From: Amia ocellicauda
Lineage: Eukaryota; Chordata; Actinopteri; Amiiformes; Amiidae
DNA length: 64,000 bases
Reading direction: 5' to 3'
NCBI RefSeq assembly: GCF_036373705.1
Contig: NC_089858.1
Coordinates: 32,528,749 to 32,592,748, forward strand
In this document: one piece after another, positions 38,501 through 49,121 of the stretch
Layout of the letters: each line of letters starts with the position of its first letter
Position numbering within the stretch: the stretch's first letter is position 1
Translations under genes and position numbers: made by a program
The notes under the pieces: generated by a model
Told to the model about the DNA's origin: nothing
Seen by the model: the letters and a program-made list of their open reading frames with translations, nothing else
Database searches by the model: none

Positions 38501-41500
38501 ACACAACCACTGTTTGCACCCAGATGAGAGCCAGGAGTGCAGAATAAGAGCAAGAATGAGATTAACAGCTTCATAATTAGACAAATTATCAAATTAAATC
38601 CATAAATATAATGAGGAATATATAATACAGTGGGGGAAAAAGGTATTTGATCCCCTGTTGATTTTGTGCGTTTGCCCACTGACAAAGAAATGATCAGTCT
38701 ATAATTTTAATGGTAGGTGTATTTTAACAGTGAGAGACAGAATAACAACCAAAAAATCCAGAAAAATGCATTTCAAAAAAGTTATAAATTGATTTGCATG
38801 TTAATGATGGAAATAAGTATTTGACCCCTTCGACTTAGTACTTGGTGGCAAAACCCTTGTTGGCAATCACAGAGGTCAGACGTTTCTTGTAGTTGGCCAC
38901 CAGGTTTGCACACATCTCAGGAGGGATTTTGTCCCACTCCCCTTTGCAGATCCTATCCAAGTCATTAAGGTTTCGAGGCTGACGTTTGGCAACTCGAACC
39001 TTCAGCTCCCTCCACAGATTTTCTATGGGATTAAGGTCTGGAGACTGGCTAGGCCACTCCAGGACCTTAATGTGCTTCTTCTTGAGCCACTCCTTTGTTG
39101 CCTTGGCTGTGTGTTTTGGGTCATTGTCATGCTGGAATACCCATCCACGACCCATTTTCAATGCCCTGGCTGAGGGAAGGAGGTTCTCACCCAAGATTTG
39201 ACGGTACATGGCCCCGTCCATCGTCCCTTTGATGCGGTGCAGTTGTCCTGTCCCCTTAGCAGAAAAACACCCCCAAAGCATAATGTTTCCACCTCCATGT
39301 TTGACGGTGGGGATGGTGTTCTTGGGGTCATTCCTCCTCGTCCAAACACGGCGAGTTGAGTTGATGCCAAAGAGCTCGATTTTGGTCTCATCTGACCACA
39401 ACACTTTCACCCAGTTCTCCTCTGAATCATTCAGATGTTCATTGGCAAACTTCAGACGGGCCTGTACATGTGCTTTCTTGAGCAGGGGGACCTTGCGGGC
39501 GCTGCAGGATTTCAGTCCTTTACGGCGTAGTGTGTTACCAATTGTTTTCTTGGTGACTATGGTCCCAGCTGCCTTGAGATCATTAACAAGATCCTCCCGT
39601 GTAGTTCTGGGCTGATTCCTCACCGTTCTCATGATCATTGAAACTCCACGAGGTGAGATCTTGCATGGAGCCCCAGACCGAGGGAGACTGACAGTTATTT
39701 TGTGTTTCTTCCATTTGCGAATAATCGCACCAACTGTTGTCACCTTCTCACCAAGCTGCTTGGCGATGGTCTTGTAGCCCATTCCAGCCTTGTGTAGGTC
39801 TACAATCTTGTCCCTGACATCCTTGGACAGCTCTTTGGTCTTGGCCATGGTGGAGAGTTTGGAATCTGATTGATTGATTGCTTCTGTGGACAGGTGTCTT
39901 TTATACAGGTAACGAGCTGAGATTAGGAGCACTGCCTTTAAGAGAGTGCTCCTAATCTCAGCTCGTTACCTGTATAAAAGACACCTGGGAGCCAGAAATC
40001 TTGCAGATTGATAGGGGATCAAATACTTATTTCCCTCATTAACATGCAAATCAATGTATAACTTTTTTGAAATGCGTTTTTCTGGATTTTTTTGTTATTA
40101 TGTCTCTCACTGTTAAAATACACCTACCATTAAAATTATAGACTGATCATTTCTTTGTCAGTGGGCAAACGTACAAAATCAGCAGGGGATCAAATACTTT
40201 TTTCCCCTCACTGTATATACACTCACATATACATACTGTGCCCTCCAGATATATTCATACCATTGAATACATAGGAAACATAGACCCCTTTAACATTTGA
40301 GATTTAGGCCGGCCCAGGGCCGCCTTCACTCATGTGAACGGGGTCATAGTTTTAAAGCGGGTGAAAACTAGTTCAGCTTTTTGACCCGCCTAAATCTTTT
40401 GAGGGGCCAAAAGGCGACCTGACTGAATGTGAACGCTCCGGGCCCTGGGCCGCGTGGAAAGTGTCAGTGCATGACGCAACTCAAGCCCCACCCCCAGAGA
40501 CTCGGTGTCTGAGTCAGAGACGCCGCTTCTCGCCAACGCAGAATAAACATAGGCACCAGAACAGCTTACACCACTGCACAAGATGCACAGTATTGTCTCT
40601 GTATTGTTTGAATGTCTTCTCAATCTATAGCCTTAAATGTACAGATACATTTTGCTACCTCACATCTTTACATATATTTAAAAGTATAGGCTAAATGAGT
40701 TATAATGTAAACCGTTCAAACTACTCTGTCAATTAAAATAAAAGTGTGTGTAGCTGGTAAAATGCTATTGTTTTTTCTTGTACTAAGTATGATTGAAGTC
40801 TGAAATTTAACAGTATGCATTTTACACCTGAAAATTGCATTGTGAAATTGTGAACGGGACCAGGTAACTTTATTCACTTATCCAAATGATATAACTTTTA
40901 CTGAAGCAGGTTTCCATTCAAATAAATGTATTTTAAAACGAGACCAACTGTTTACTATCCAATCCGAAATGCGATTTATATTGAGCTGAGCAGTACAATT
41001 ACAAATGCCGACGTTGGAAGTAACAACTGGGACGATGCAGAAATTAAAGCACTGTTTACAATGTGGATGGAATATAAACCAAAGGAAGTGTACGAGCGCT
41101 GTGAGTTCATGACTATAGAAGCGATCCATTAAAAGGAAAAGGAAAATAAAAATGCAAAGATCAGACTTTAAAAATGACAACAAACACAGCGGAGTCCAGA
41201 GAAAAGGTTGCACGTTTTTCCGAGAAACTCTGTAGAAACACTGAGCAGCAGCTTGGACTGCATGGGACATATCGACCTGCAGCAAACCGCACTGAAGAGA
41301 CTTCTGGAGTACTACTGTAATATATGTGCTGTATCTGTCTGTGTATGTAATAGACATTTTCAGATTATAAATCTCAATAGGCTATTGATAACTAATGCAT
41401 ACGATTTCTTGTGATTTAATGTAGATGTTCTACTAAATGTGCTTTGCTTTCGGGTGAATTGTATAACCGCACTTTTAGACTTGCAGAACCGAAGATAGAC

Positions 41501-44188
41501 ATTTGAAAAGGGAAATATATTAATTCAATTACCCATTGAACCAGCACATTTTTACATTTATATTAGAAAGCTTCAGCTGCAAAGGGTTAATTTTACTTTC
41601 AAAGAAAATATAGAACCGATCAATAGCCTATATGTATATATATCAATATTAATAAATCGATTATAAATACATCGCATACACCTGTAAGCAGACCTAGTGT
41701 CACACGTAACTGGTTTGTTTGAGCAGATTTAATTCCCGGCATGCATTTTCTTTAGACCTCCTTTTCAGCTGCATAGGTGAACACACTTCGGTCTCCTAAA
41801 GCCTCAACTTTGAACAGGGTCACTTTTTTTTTTTTTTTTTTTTTTAAAGAATGTCTAAATTTGAGGCAGCCCGGGGCCGGCCTAATAAGTGTGAACGGGG
41901 TCATAAACATCATTGGATTAAGTGTCCTGCTGAAAAGAGCCAAGTAATACATTAACTTCATTCCAGAAGTCACAAGGGTCACATTTATTCACACCTGTAA
42001 ATTCCTTTAAATACAATTCAACAAACAAATCTACAACATTCTGCTCTTGTGACATTCAGTGGATGCTTTCCATGGAAATTGAAATGCAAACATTTGAAAC
42101 TACCATTTGACATTGCCTGCATGAATGGGGCATTCATGGCCAGGTTGCAAGCTCTGATTTAAAAAAGATTTTTCTGTGATTTAAAATGTATTGTTAAAAC
42201 GTTAAGTTGAACAAAATGTGTTTTATTCAGATCTTAACCATTTTAATTGAGGTTGGAGTCCAAAAAAACATTAATATGTTGACACAAAACCACTATTGCA
42301 CCTTTTTATTGCATGTTTTTATATGTATATAATTTTAGCCTACAATCCAGAAAGTATACTCAGTGGTAACCTAAACATTCAAAATGCATACATTTAAAAA
42401 ATATTAATCTACAAAATAAACGAAATTCTCTGAATCAGCCGAACCTATAATTCTGTGTTTTTCTGTGACAAATGGATTTCTGTAAATCTTGCTCATCACT
42501 AACTTTCTATCTTTGCAGCACTGAATCTGATTGGCCCACGGGCCATGGACGTCCTCTCTGAACTCTCCTATGTCTCCATGACCCCAGACCACTTCCCCTC
42601 TCTCTTCTGTAAGGTACTGTCCCCTCACCAATGTCTTTGTCTCTCACGCTGTTATATGCTCTAGGTGAATAAAGGTATGGAGAGAAGCTTATCTAAGAGC
42701 TAAGTGCCTTTGTAACATCACTATTTTCACAGCTATAGAATATTTAAATGGTTTTAAACAAATACCCTTTCTATATCATTTTCTGCATTTGTAGGCAGTG
42801 GATTTAAGAAATAAATAAACAGTAGTTTTTACAATATTGCCATTTTGGATCAGCTCAGATTGTTCTATAGCCTGTATGCATCTGGTCTCCAAACGCAGCA
42901 GTACGTCTGGAAGCTCTTGTGCCACTCAGGAGCTCCTCTCGCAGGTCTGTTACTCACTGTGCAGTCTTTGTCCTCACACCTTTAGGAGATGAGTGTGGGC
43001 TATGCCAATGGCATCCGCGTGATGAGCATGACGCACACCGGAGAGCCCGGCTTCATGCTGTATATCCCCATTGAGGTGAGCATCTGATGTGAGGAGGACT
43101 GCTAATCAGCCAGTTCCAGATTATTAATTAATCAATGGAAAATGTCCAGGAAATGATCCAAACTCTGCATGTGATTTCACATGAGGTCATCCCCTGTTTT
43201 GTGATTATCTGATGCATTTCTTCAATCGAGTCATCTTGTAGTCATACTCTTTATTTTAGCCTTGGCCTTCTGCAATCTTTCTCTCTGACTCTCTCTCTCT
43301 CTCTCTCTGTGTCAGTATGCTCTGCACGTGTACAACGAGGTGATGTCTGTTGGGCAGAAGTACGGAGTGAGGAACTCCGGCTACTACGCCCTGCGCAGCC
43401 TGCGCATCGAGAAGTTCTTTGCTTTCTGGGGTCAGGACCTGGACACCTTCACCACCCCCCTGGAGTGCGGCCGAGAGTTCAGGGTCAAATTTGACAAGGT
43501 GAGAGGCATCGCGGAACAAAAGTAGACGTATATCAGACTCTTCCCTTTCTCTTACTGTTCTCTTCTCACCCCTTGCCTTTTCTCTCAATCTCCTGCAGTC
43601 TCTATTCATACATCACTCTCCCCCCATCTCTTTTCTTTCATTCTCTCTGTCCTATTCAGTCTCCCCACTTCTCACTGCAGAGATGGAGAGAGGAACTTCA
43701 TTGCAGAATTGAAGTCTTCCGGTTTCCTAGGGAAGGCTCTGGTCAATGAGCCTGTATTGTGGTTGACCCTCGCCCTGTCTCTCTCTCTCTCTCAGGACAC
43801 CAATTTCCTGGGTCGGGAGGCTCTCTTGCGGCAGCGGCAGGAAGGGGCGACGCGGCGCTTCATCATGCTGGTGCTCGAGGACCATGATGCCGAGCTGGAC
43901 CTGTGGCCCTGGTGGGGGGAGCCCATCTACCGCAACAGCCAGCTGGTGGGGGCAACCACCAGTAGCGCCTACAGTTACACCCTGGAGCGCCACGTCTGCC
44001 TGGGGTTCGTCTCTCCAGGGCCGGCCACTGTCATCACACCGGACTTCATCAACCGCGGCGACTACGAGGTGGACATCGCCGGGCAGAGGTACCCGGCAAA
44101 GGCCAAGCTGTACCCCTTCAGCTCTCTCTTTGCCCAACAGCGCCGCCGGAAGGACGAGATGGAGCTCAGCAGCTTTCAGGGCAAGTGA
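23530..44188 (+). CDS. pdpr: Pyruvate dehydrogenase phosphatase regulatory subunit (PDPR), complete, 17 coding exons
   Basis: Mitochondrial-matrix FAD-type flavoprotein homologue that associates with pyruvate dehydrogenase phosphatase and restrains its activity (family knowledge). Exons: 23519-23798 (ATG 23530), 23897-24030, 24542-24623, 25715-25878, 27438-27559, 28041-28158, 31343-31492, 31841-32033, 32333-32457, 32695-32850, 35280-35413, 36808-36956, 38368-38480, 42519-42613, 42986-43075, 43316-43498, 43796-44188. All junctions are GT/AG and phases agree, giving 889 residues (human 879). Residues 1-50 are Arg-rich, a likely transit peptide. The FAD-binding motif [12 protein letters not shown] is at 59-70 with the acidic LLEQ at 85-88; a DAO-type domain reaches about residue 430. 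A GCV_T-type aminomethyltransferase-like domain follows ([23 protein letters not shown]). The upstream in-frame ATG at 23506 lies before the acceptor and is not in the mRNA. Confidence 0.97.
24797..24825 (+). repeat. (TCTA)n/(TTTA)n tetranucleotide microsatellite
   Basis: Short run of TATC/TATT units in a pdpr intron. Confidence 0.85.
25961..26281. mobile_element. hAT-type MITE with perfect 8-bp target duplication
   Basis: The ends are TAGGGGTGTAAC and GTTACATCCCTA, inverted repeats typical of short hAT elements. GTTTCAGT is duplicated exactly at 25953-25960 and 26282-26289. Length is 321 bp, AT-rich, without coding capacity. It lies 82 bases downstream of a pdpr exon donor (25878). Confidence 0.88.
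26901..26951 (+). repeat. SINE-type tail followed by (CATA)n
   Basis: TGCAAGTCGCCCTGTATAAG matches the common fish SINE tail. It runs straight into about seven CATA units, a frequent arrangement for SINE 3' ends. Confidence 0.65.
28927..31015 (-). mobile_element. Tc1 element split by a second transposon
   Basis: Inverted ends CAGACAGGTGACGAATTAAA and the matching TTTAATTTGTCACCTGTCTG sit inside TA dinucleotides. The transposase is on the minus strand. The N-terminal part (30837-30553) reads [20 protein letters not shown]..., and the C-terminal part (29286-29047) reads ...[21 protein letters not shown] foreign 1.2-kb segment (29346-30552) interrupts it. Even without the insert the frame is damaged: after the HTH the sequence jumps to '[15 protein letters not shown]', so part of the central region is missing. 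Confidence 0.88.
29346..30552. mobile_element. Unclassified DNA transposon inserted in a Tc1
   Basis: The inserted segment begins GCCTCGGTTCCACTGGCA and ends TGCCAGTGGAAACGGGGCA, imperfect inverted repeats of about 18-20 bp. Further inside, both ends carry GCGTCCGT / ACGGACGC-type blocks. Length is about 1.2 kb. Frames inside show no transposase that I recognise. A reverse-oriented SINE tail-like stretch lies at 29872-29907. The target duplication could not be fixed. PIF/Harbinger and hAT are both possible; I do not choose. Confidence 0.65.
33478..34825 (-). mobile_element. Tc1 element, internally deleted sister of the copy at 38628-40213
   Basis: Inverted ends CAGTGAGGGGGAAAAAAGTA and TTTTTTCCCTCACTG; TA precedes the left end, while the right flank is CA, presumably mutated. 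It is very similar to the 38628-40213 copy, but bases matching 39213-39453 (241 bp, encoding the first catalytic Asp and beyond) are absent; the junction is near 34064. A single base is also missing in the N-terminal coding region near 34362. Both changes shift the frame, so only fragments 34354-34022 and 34061-33687 read as transposase. The 97-bp palindrome is kept at 34501-34597. Confidence 0.95.
35530..36400 (-). mobile_element. Decayed CR1/L2-like LINE reverse transcriptase fragment
   Basis: Read on the minus strand in shifting frames, it gives palm-region text ([20 protein letters not shown], near 36300-36200). Further on come thumb-region blocks '[16 protein letters not shown]' (near 35815) and '[20 protein letters not shown]' (near 35690-35630), then [12 protein letters not shown]. 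These are the conserved C-terminal blocks of CR1/jockey-clade enzymes. Stops and frameshifts show it is inactive. It lies in the pdpr intron after exon 35280-35413. Confidence 0.7.
36957..37196 (+). repeat. Purine-rich (G/A) intronic tract
   Basis: About 240 bases directly after the pdpr donor at 36957 are strongly G+A rich on the sense strand, with many GGG runs. The unit GGGGCTGTGGGCAG occurs twice with similar flanks, suggesting local duplication. No gene is seen. Confidence 0.75.
38835..39848 (-). CDS. Tc1-family transposase, uninterrupted
   Basis: Cut-and-paste DNA transposase of 337 residues when started at the [10 protein letters not shown] methionine (39848), the usual Tc1 length of about 340. 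An in-frame upstream ATG at 39932 would add 28 residues read through the palindrome and is probably not used. The N-terminal paired-like HTH region covers about residues 1-110, with a GRPR-like hinge replaced by '[14 protein letters not shown]'. Catalytic triad: Asp in [12 protein letters not shown], first Asp of [11 protein letters not shown], and Glu in [11 protein letters not shown]. Spacing between the last two is 34 residues, so DD34E. The ORF ends ...NKGFATKY with a stop. No frameshift or missing motif is visible; activity is inferred as possible, not shown. Confidence 0.93.
   Translation of the reverse strand: MAKTKELSKDVRDKIVDLHKAGMGYKTIAKQLGEKVTTVGAIIRKWKKHKITVSLPRSGAPCKISPRGVSMIMRTVRNQPRTTREDLVNDLKAAGTIVTKKTIGNTLRRKGLKSCSARKVPLLKKAHVQARLKFANEHLNDSEENWVKVLWSDETKIELFGINSTRRVWTRRNDPKNTIPTVKHGGGNIMLWGCFSAKGTGQLHRIKGTMDGAMYRQILGENLLPSARALKMGRGWVFQHDNDPKHTAKATKEWLKKKHIKVLEWPSQSPDLNPIENLWRELKVRVAKRQPRNLNDLDRICKGEWDKIPPEMCANLVANYKKRLTSVIANKGFATKY
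39891..39987. promoter_or_regulatory. 97-bp palindrome upstream of the Tc1 transposase gene
   Basis: Two exact 43-base arms (starting CAGGTGTCTTTTATACAGGT) enclose an 11-base loop, GCCTTTAAGAG. Each arm carries TATAAAAG, one pointing toward the transposase start 43 bases away, the other pointing out through the right inverted repeat. The same palindrome is kept in the deleted copy at 34501-34597, with 44-base arms. A promoter role is inference. Confidence 0.7.
40283..41902. mobile_element. PIF/Harbinger or ISL2EU-like DNA transposon remnant
   Basis: The inverted ends are imperfect: left GACCCCTTTAACATTTGAGA then TTTAGGCCGGCCCAGGGC; right (as read inward) GACCCCGTTCACACTTATTA then GGCCGGCCCCGGGC. 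ATA flanks both ends, a possible short target duplication. GC-rich subterminal blocks are repeated inside (40320-40450). The plus-strand frame 40926-41132 contains [20 protein letters not shown], resembling the Myb/SANT-like DNA-binding protein of Harbinger elements; a KRKRK basic stretch follows at about 41136 in another frame. No transposase was found. Confidence 0.6.
41822..41846 (+). repeat. Poly(T) run
   Basis: About 20 T bases near the right end of the Harbinger-like element. Confidence 0.9.
43277..43309 (+). repeat. (CT)n tract at a pdpr splice acceptor
   Basis: CT dinucleotides form the polypyrimidine tract right before the acceptor GTGTCAG at 43309-43315. Length variation here could touch splicing of exon 43316-43498. 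Confidence 0.85.
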
Positions 44189-44266
44189 GACTGGGGCTGC
44201 TGGGAAGGTGCAGTGACTCCTCTCCACCTCATTCATCCCCTGCCCCCTCCCCCCACTATCTCAGTG

Positions 44267-44272
44267 AATAAA
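44267..44272 (+). terminator. Proximal polyadenylation signal of pdpr
   Basis: Exact AATAAA 79 bases after the stop codon. Use of this site would give a very short 3' UTR. Confidence 0.4.
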
Positions 44273-47200
44273 CCGTGATCCACAGCATCACTCCATCGCC
44301 GCCGATATAAACACTCTGGTCTCCAAACCAAAACCAGCCGATATCCATTGAGCTTCTTTAAATCCCATCCTGCGTGCCGTGGTCTGCAGCCACTCTCACT
44401 CAGGCAAGACCACGTTCTCATGCACTTCAAATCACCTTGAGGATAAAAGTCACTTTAAAACCCAAAAAACATTCTTGTCCTCCTTGAGTGAATTAAATCG
44501 AATGTTCTTGAACTGTAAAAAAATTGACCGAAACCTTTTTGAAAAACTTAAAAAAAAAAAAAAAAAAAAAAACTCTAGTAGCCAATGGTCCTACCTCTCT
44601 GCAGTGGGGGTCGCACACAGACGGGAGTCGTACTGTTTGGTACTGCATGTTTTCATTTAGTTTTCAAAAGCTGTTCATCCAAAAATAGGGTACCAATGAA
44701 TCGAATCAGTTTGATTTTGAAAGCCTGTCCAGTGCTAATGAGAACAGATTTGCCTTTTATCTGTTGATGTATTTATTTTGGTACTGCACCTGTACAATTG
44801 TAATGGATGGTTTCAGAGTTTGGGAGAGTGTGCTTTACCTTCTGTAGAGCTTGAAACATGTCTGTCTCTATCCCACCCCTTCACAAATACTTCCCAAAAG
44901 GAAACTGGTAACAGCAGAGGCTTCCACCTGCATCCCTCATGAGTACATTACTTTTTTTGGATAACATTAGGGCTGTTCTGTATTTATAAAAGGCTTTTTT
45001 TCTTTCGGTGGGGTGGGTTTTTAATTTTTTTTGAAGTCTGTACTATTCTGCTTTGACACCAGCCAAAATTTCTGGGAATCCAGCCTTACCTGGATTGAAG
45101 TGGTTTACATGTTTGGATTATGGGGAACCTGTAGAACACTACGGAAGAGTTTCTCAGGCACTGATGTGTCTCTTCTTTGTGCACCTTTAGTCGCTGAATC
45201 TCCAGACCTTCTGTAATTCTCTAGTGGATGTTTAAGGTTTTATACTGTGATCTTGCCAGCGCTGCACAGAGCACGCCAGCTGAAGAACAATCAGATGTGG
45301 CGAAGAGCATTGTAAATATGGATGTGCACAATCTTGATTATAAACCTATCCTCATGTCACCGGGTAGGCAGGGTCACTTTATCACCTATGTTTGTTACTA
45401 ATGGAACATTTTCAGAATTATTAAATTGTATCTGTGCATATGTAGGTCTCTACCCTTTGTCATGGCTGATTTTTGTAGAGCAACAGAGACAATCCTCTGC
45501 AATCTTTAACACTGCAATTTGACATTTCACACTTTATAGTGTTTTGTAATTCTTGCTCCACCCAGTAAGACCATATTAAGGATTGACTCTTAATGTGGAT
45601 CATTGCAACTCTATACTGTGTGGAATCCCAACATGTATTCTTTCCAAAACCTTTGTATTATGTGTTTGTAAAGGAAAAACTCCTTGCAGCTTGATCAGCC
45701 TAAAACATTCAGATATTTTTTCAGAGAAACATTTTGTCTTTAAAGAGAGGGCAAATGTGACGTTTGAACTGCAGGTGTAAACACTCCAGAAAAACTGACA
45801 ATATTTGCAATTGTGTTTATCACTGTAGTGTGTTCAGGTTTTACTCCTAGACAGTGGAAGAGGAACTGCACTTAATCAAGGTGATGCTTCAATACCATAT
45901 GCACACTCCAGTCTCCAGACCTTGGCTGTCCGAGGATCTATAGCATCTGGGCTGACTCCTGACAATCTGCAGTTTCCCCAATGCTTGAATTAAATGTATA
46001 GCATGGTTACAGTACCACAAATGTCTCAACAATTTGCCCAGTGGAATTAAGAATCTCTTATTGTCCTCAGTACATTGTCAAATGGAAACGTTTCTGACCC
46101 AGAGTTGTTTTCTTCTCCATACTGCTGTACTTGTATAGTGTGTTTGATGGATACATAATACAATTAGAACAATCTTTATAACAGATGCCGTGATCTGAAA
46201 TAGTAGGTTGGGTTTCTCATTCTCATAGGGGCTGGCAGCAAATTATCCAGGTCCAAAGGTAGAAATCCAACTTCTGTGAAGCCTTTATTTTATTGTAACT
46301 CTTTGATGGTCCATCAGACAAGGTGGTGATTCCATATCAGATTCATGCATCTCAACCACAGGACCTCCAGTGTGGTCACTGTTCATTTGATGTTGTTAGA
46401 CATCAGTGATGAGGACAAGCTGACAAACGGTTCCAATATATTGATGAATATTAACCTCAGAACAATTTTCCCTTTCCTCTCTGCTACAAAATGTAAAAAG
46501 AAAAACTTTCATTCTTTCAGAGACGAGGTTTGGCTTTTCTTGACAACGATGTAATGTTGATCTTAACACTATTTTCTTTTAGCTTACTTTTGGATTGATC
46601 AATTCCAGTCTTGGCAACTGCATCACATACCAACTGCTAATTGTACATATCCAAATGGCCTTTTTGGGATAAGTTTCCAAAATGTGGCACACAGATGCAG
46701 AAAGACCAGGAAAACCATTGATTGTTTACATGTTAGCTAAAAGCAAAGATTTGAATTGGCTAAAATGTTTTCTTCAGGTTTCTGCAGTTCGTTGGAAGGA
46801 GAGTTCTAGAACTATTGATTGATTTGCCCATGTGTGTGATTTGTGCAAGATGTTTCTTTAATCTATCATTTGATTTATATTTTTTTTCAACAGAGATTTG
46901 TGTCAGTGCTTTATGCACTTCCTCCGGAATGGCCTCTATCGTAAAATGGAAAGGGTTTTGACAGTTATGACATTGTGCACTACAGTTGATGAATGGGGGA
47001 CATTCAAAGTATTTGTACAGACCATCAGTTTCAGTACATATATATGTGTGTATTATACATTAACTTTGTAGATTGTATTATTTCCTGTCCCCTTTGTTTT
47101 ATGTGAACAGTGCACTCTTGTTTGTATCTGAACCAAAGGCACAATAGATGTATACAGACCCTGTTATCCCCTGGTGGTTGTGAGATTGTGTGTAACTACA

Positions 47201-48044
47201 GTACAATGGGTGTGTGTTTGTGTGACTGTGTACGTGTGTGATGCACATTTGTGGGGATACATAGATATGTACCACGTTTCTCTTTCTCGTAATGGTGATG
47301 TGTGTCAAAGAATACAGAGTAACATCCTCTGTCTGTTTCCCTATGGATTTGAGTTAGATTTGCTATACTTACGAGACATCTCATAGGTTGGGGTTGTCCA
47401 TACCTGTTCCTGGGTAGTCTTTTTTTGCACATTTTATAGATGTTCCTAAATCGACAGTCTCCAAACCTGGTTCTAGATGGCCACAATCCAGCATAGGTCA
47501 CTCTTAAATCATCAGTTTATAATGAATAGGTTGTTTGGACATTTTCAGTAATTTACAGGTGGTTAAAAAAAAAAAAAACTTTCTTCATCCCCTCTTGCAC
47601 CACAGTTCGTTTCCTGTACATTTTCTTTATGTAACTTGTCTTTTTTTAACTGAATTTCAACATTATATAATAATAAATAAATACCAATGAGAAGATGATT
47701 ATCATAAGATTTTTTGGAAATGTCTTGTTTTGCAAAATACTCCCCACCTTTTATTAACTGCTTTTTCACTTTATGTAGACATGTTAAGAATCTGCATCAT
47801 CTTCTCAAAACTAGATTTCTAGGGACTTAAGGGTGACCTATTAAAAACAAAAATGGATTGGGTCTTTGCAGGACCACAACTCTATATCACTAGCTAAGGA
47901 CTTGGATGAAATCATAATTTGATTTAAGCCAAATGCATGTACAAGTCTCTCACATTCTGTATTAGTGTTGCAGAAAGTGATGATACTGCTGTTTGGGAGG
48001 TGATCACAGCATGACACTGAGGACATTGATCCTAAAAATTGAAG

Positions 48045-48200
48045 TATATTGTCCAGAGTGTTTTGATCAGTCAGTACTGTGGGAAGAAATTAGGGAAACT
48101 GATTCCATTGGCAAGAGAGGATAGGAATTAGTCACATGACCTGGTTTTCAAGGTTTACCTGCCTCTCACTGGGTGAATCAGTTTCCTTTATTATATATTT
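48045..48200 (+). repeat. Unidentified dispersed repeat, copy B
   Basis: Aligns by eye with 2397-2540 (see copy A), sharing TACTGTGG, AAGAAATTAG, ACTGATTCC and GGCAAGAGAG in the same order. Lies in the pdpr 3' UTR. Confidence 0.45.
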
Positions 48201-49115
48201 ATTTTCATACATTGCTGCTGGATCATTACAATCTTGAAGGTGATCTTTAATTGGGTGCCAGTCAACGTCGTTAATGTCACACATTTTAGAAAACATCTTC
48301 AGAATAGTATAAATAGTTCTGTACAGCACTAGTATTAGTATTAAAATAATTCTTAAATTATTGACTTTAGTGCAATGTTTGGTTTGTACATTTTGATTTT
48401 ATAAAATTATTAACCATTTTGAAATGTCCTATATAGAGAAGAAAAATGTTTTTTTGGGTGGGTAGTTGTTAAAGATGGCAGCGATCACATATCTTGAGTG
48501 TAGCCCAGAAAAAGTTGTGACTTGTATGTCACAAAGAGAGGTTTTGTTGAAATGTTTCTGTTGGTTTGTCTTCTGTAGGGGATATGAATTAAAGCAGTCA
48601 TCACAGCCTGGTCCTGATGTGCACTTTATGGAAGCGAGTGCCTTATGAACCAACACACATCTTAGATACTCTCAATGACCCAGTACAGCAGTGATAGTCT
48701 AGCGTTTTATTTTGCTAGCGCCAGTCCTATTGGATAGCCGAAACACATTGTAGAAAGAAGCCTGAAACCATTGTTTAAAACCTTTCTTATGCTCTTTACC
48801 AATTTACCATGACGCTGTCTGACTCAATCTAGCTGCTTAGACTAAATGTATGCACCTTAATTTACCCCACCCTTGCCTTTTAAACCAGTAGAAACCTGTA
48901 TTTATTAGAGGGGTTTGCCGTACTCCTCTGTGTTTCTGGAGTGGAGTGTGCGAGAGACTGACCTGAATGCTTTCCAGTGCTGTCGAGGTGTCAGTGGGTT
49001 TAGGCATTGATTTGTCTTGACACCTTGAGTCTCCCCTCTCCCCGAAATGTCTTGATGTACGCTCTGTATTTATACAATGTATTGTATATGTGTTGGCTTT
49101 TTAATTTGTATTTTA

Positions 49116-49121
49116 AATAAA
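49116..49121 (+). terminator. Distal polyadenylation signal of pdpr
   Basis: Exact AATAAA in TTTTAAATAAATACATTTTT, followed by a GTGTGA-type stretch about 25 bases downstream. Confidence 0.5.

Larger units (their letters stand above)
38628..40213 (-). mobile_element. Apparently complete Tc1 transposon with IR/DR ends
   Basis: The 1586-bp element is flanked by TA on both sides (38626-38627 and 40214-40215). The inverted repeats are about 200 bp each. Each holds an outer and an inner copy of a direct repeat, AGTATTTGATCCCCT and AAGTATTTGACCCCT, i.e. the IR/DR plan known from Sleeping Beauty-type fish Tc1 elements. It encodes an uninterrupted transposase on the minus strand. A 97-bp palindrome at 39891-39987 lies between the right inverted repeat and the gene. 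It sits in the pdpr intron between exons ending at 38480 and starting at 42519. Confidence 0.95.

Noticed and set aside
43727..44236. 169-codon minus-strand frame
   Set aside because: Mirror of the GC-rich last pdpr coding exon.
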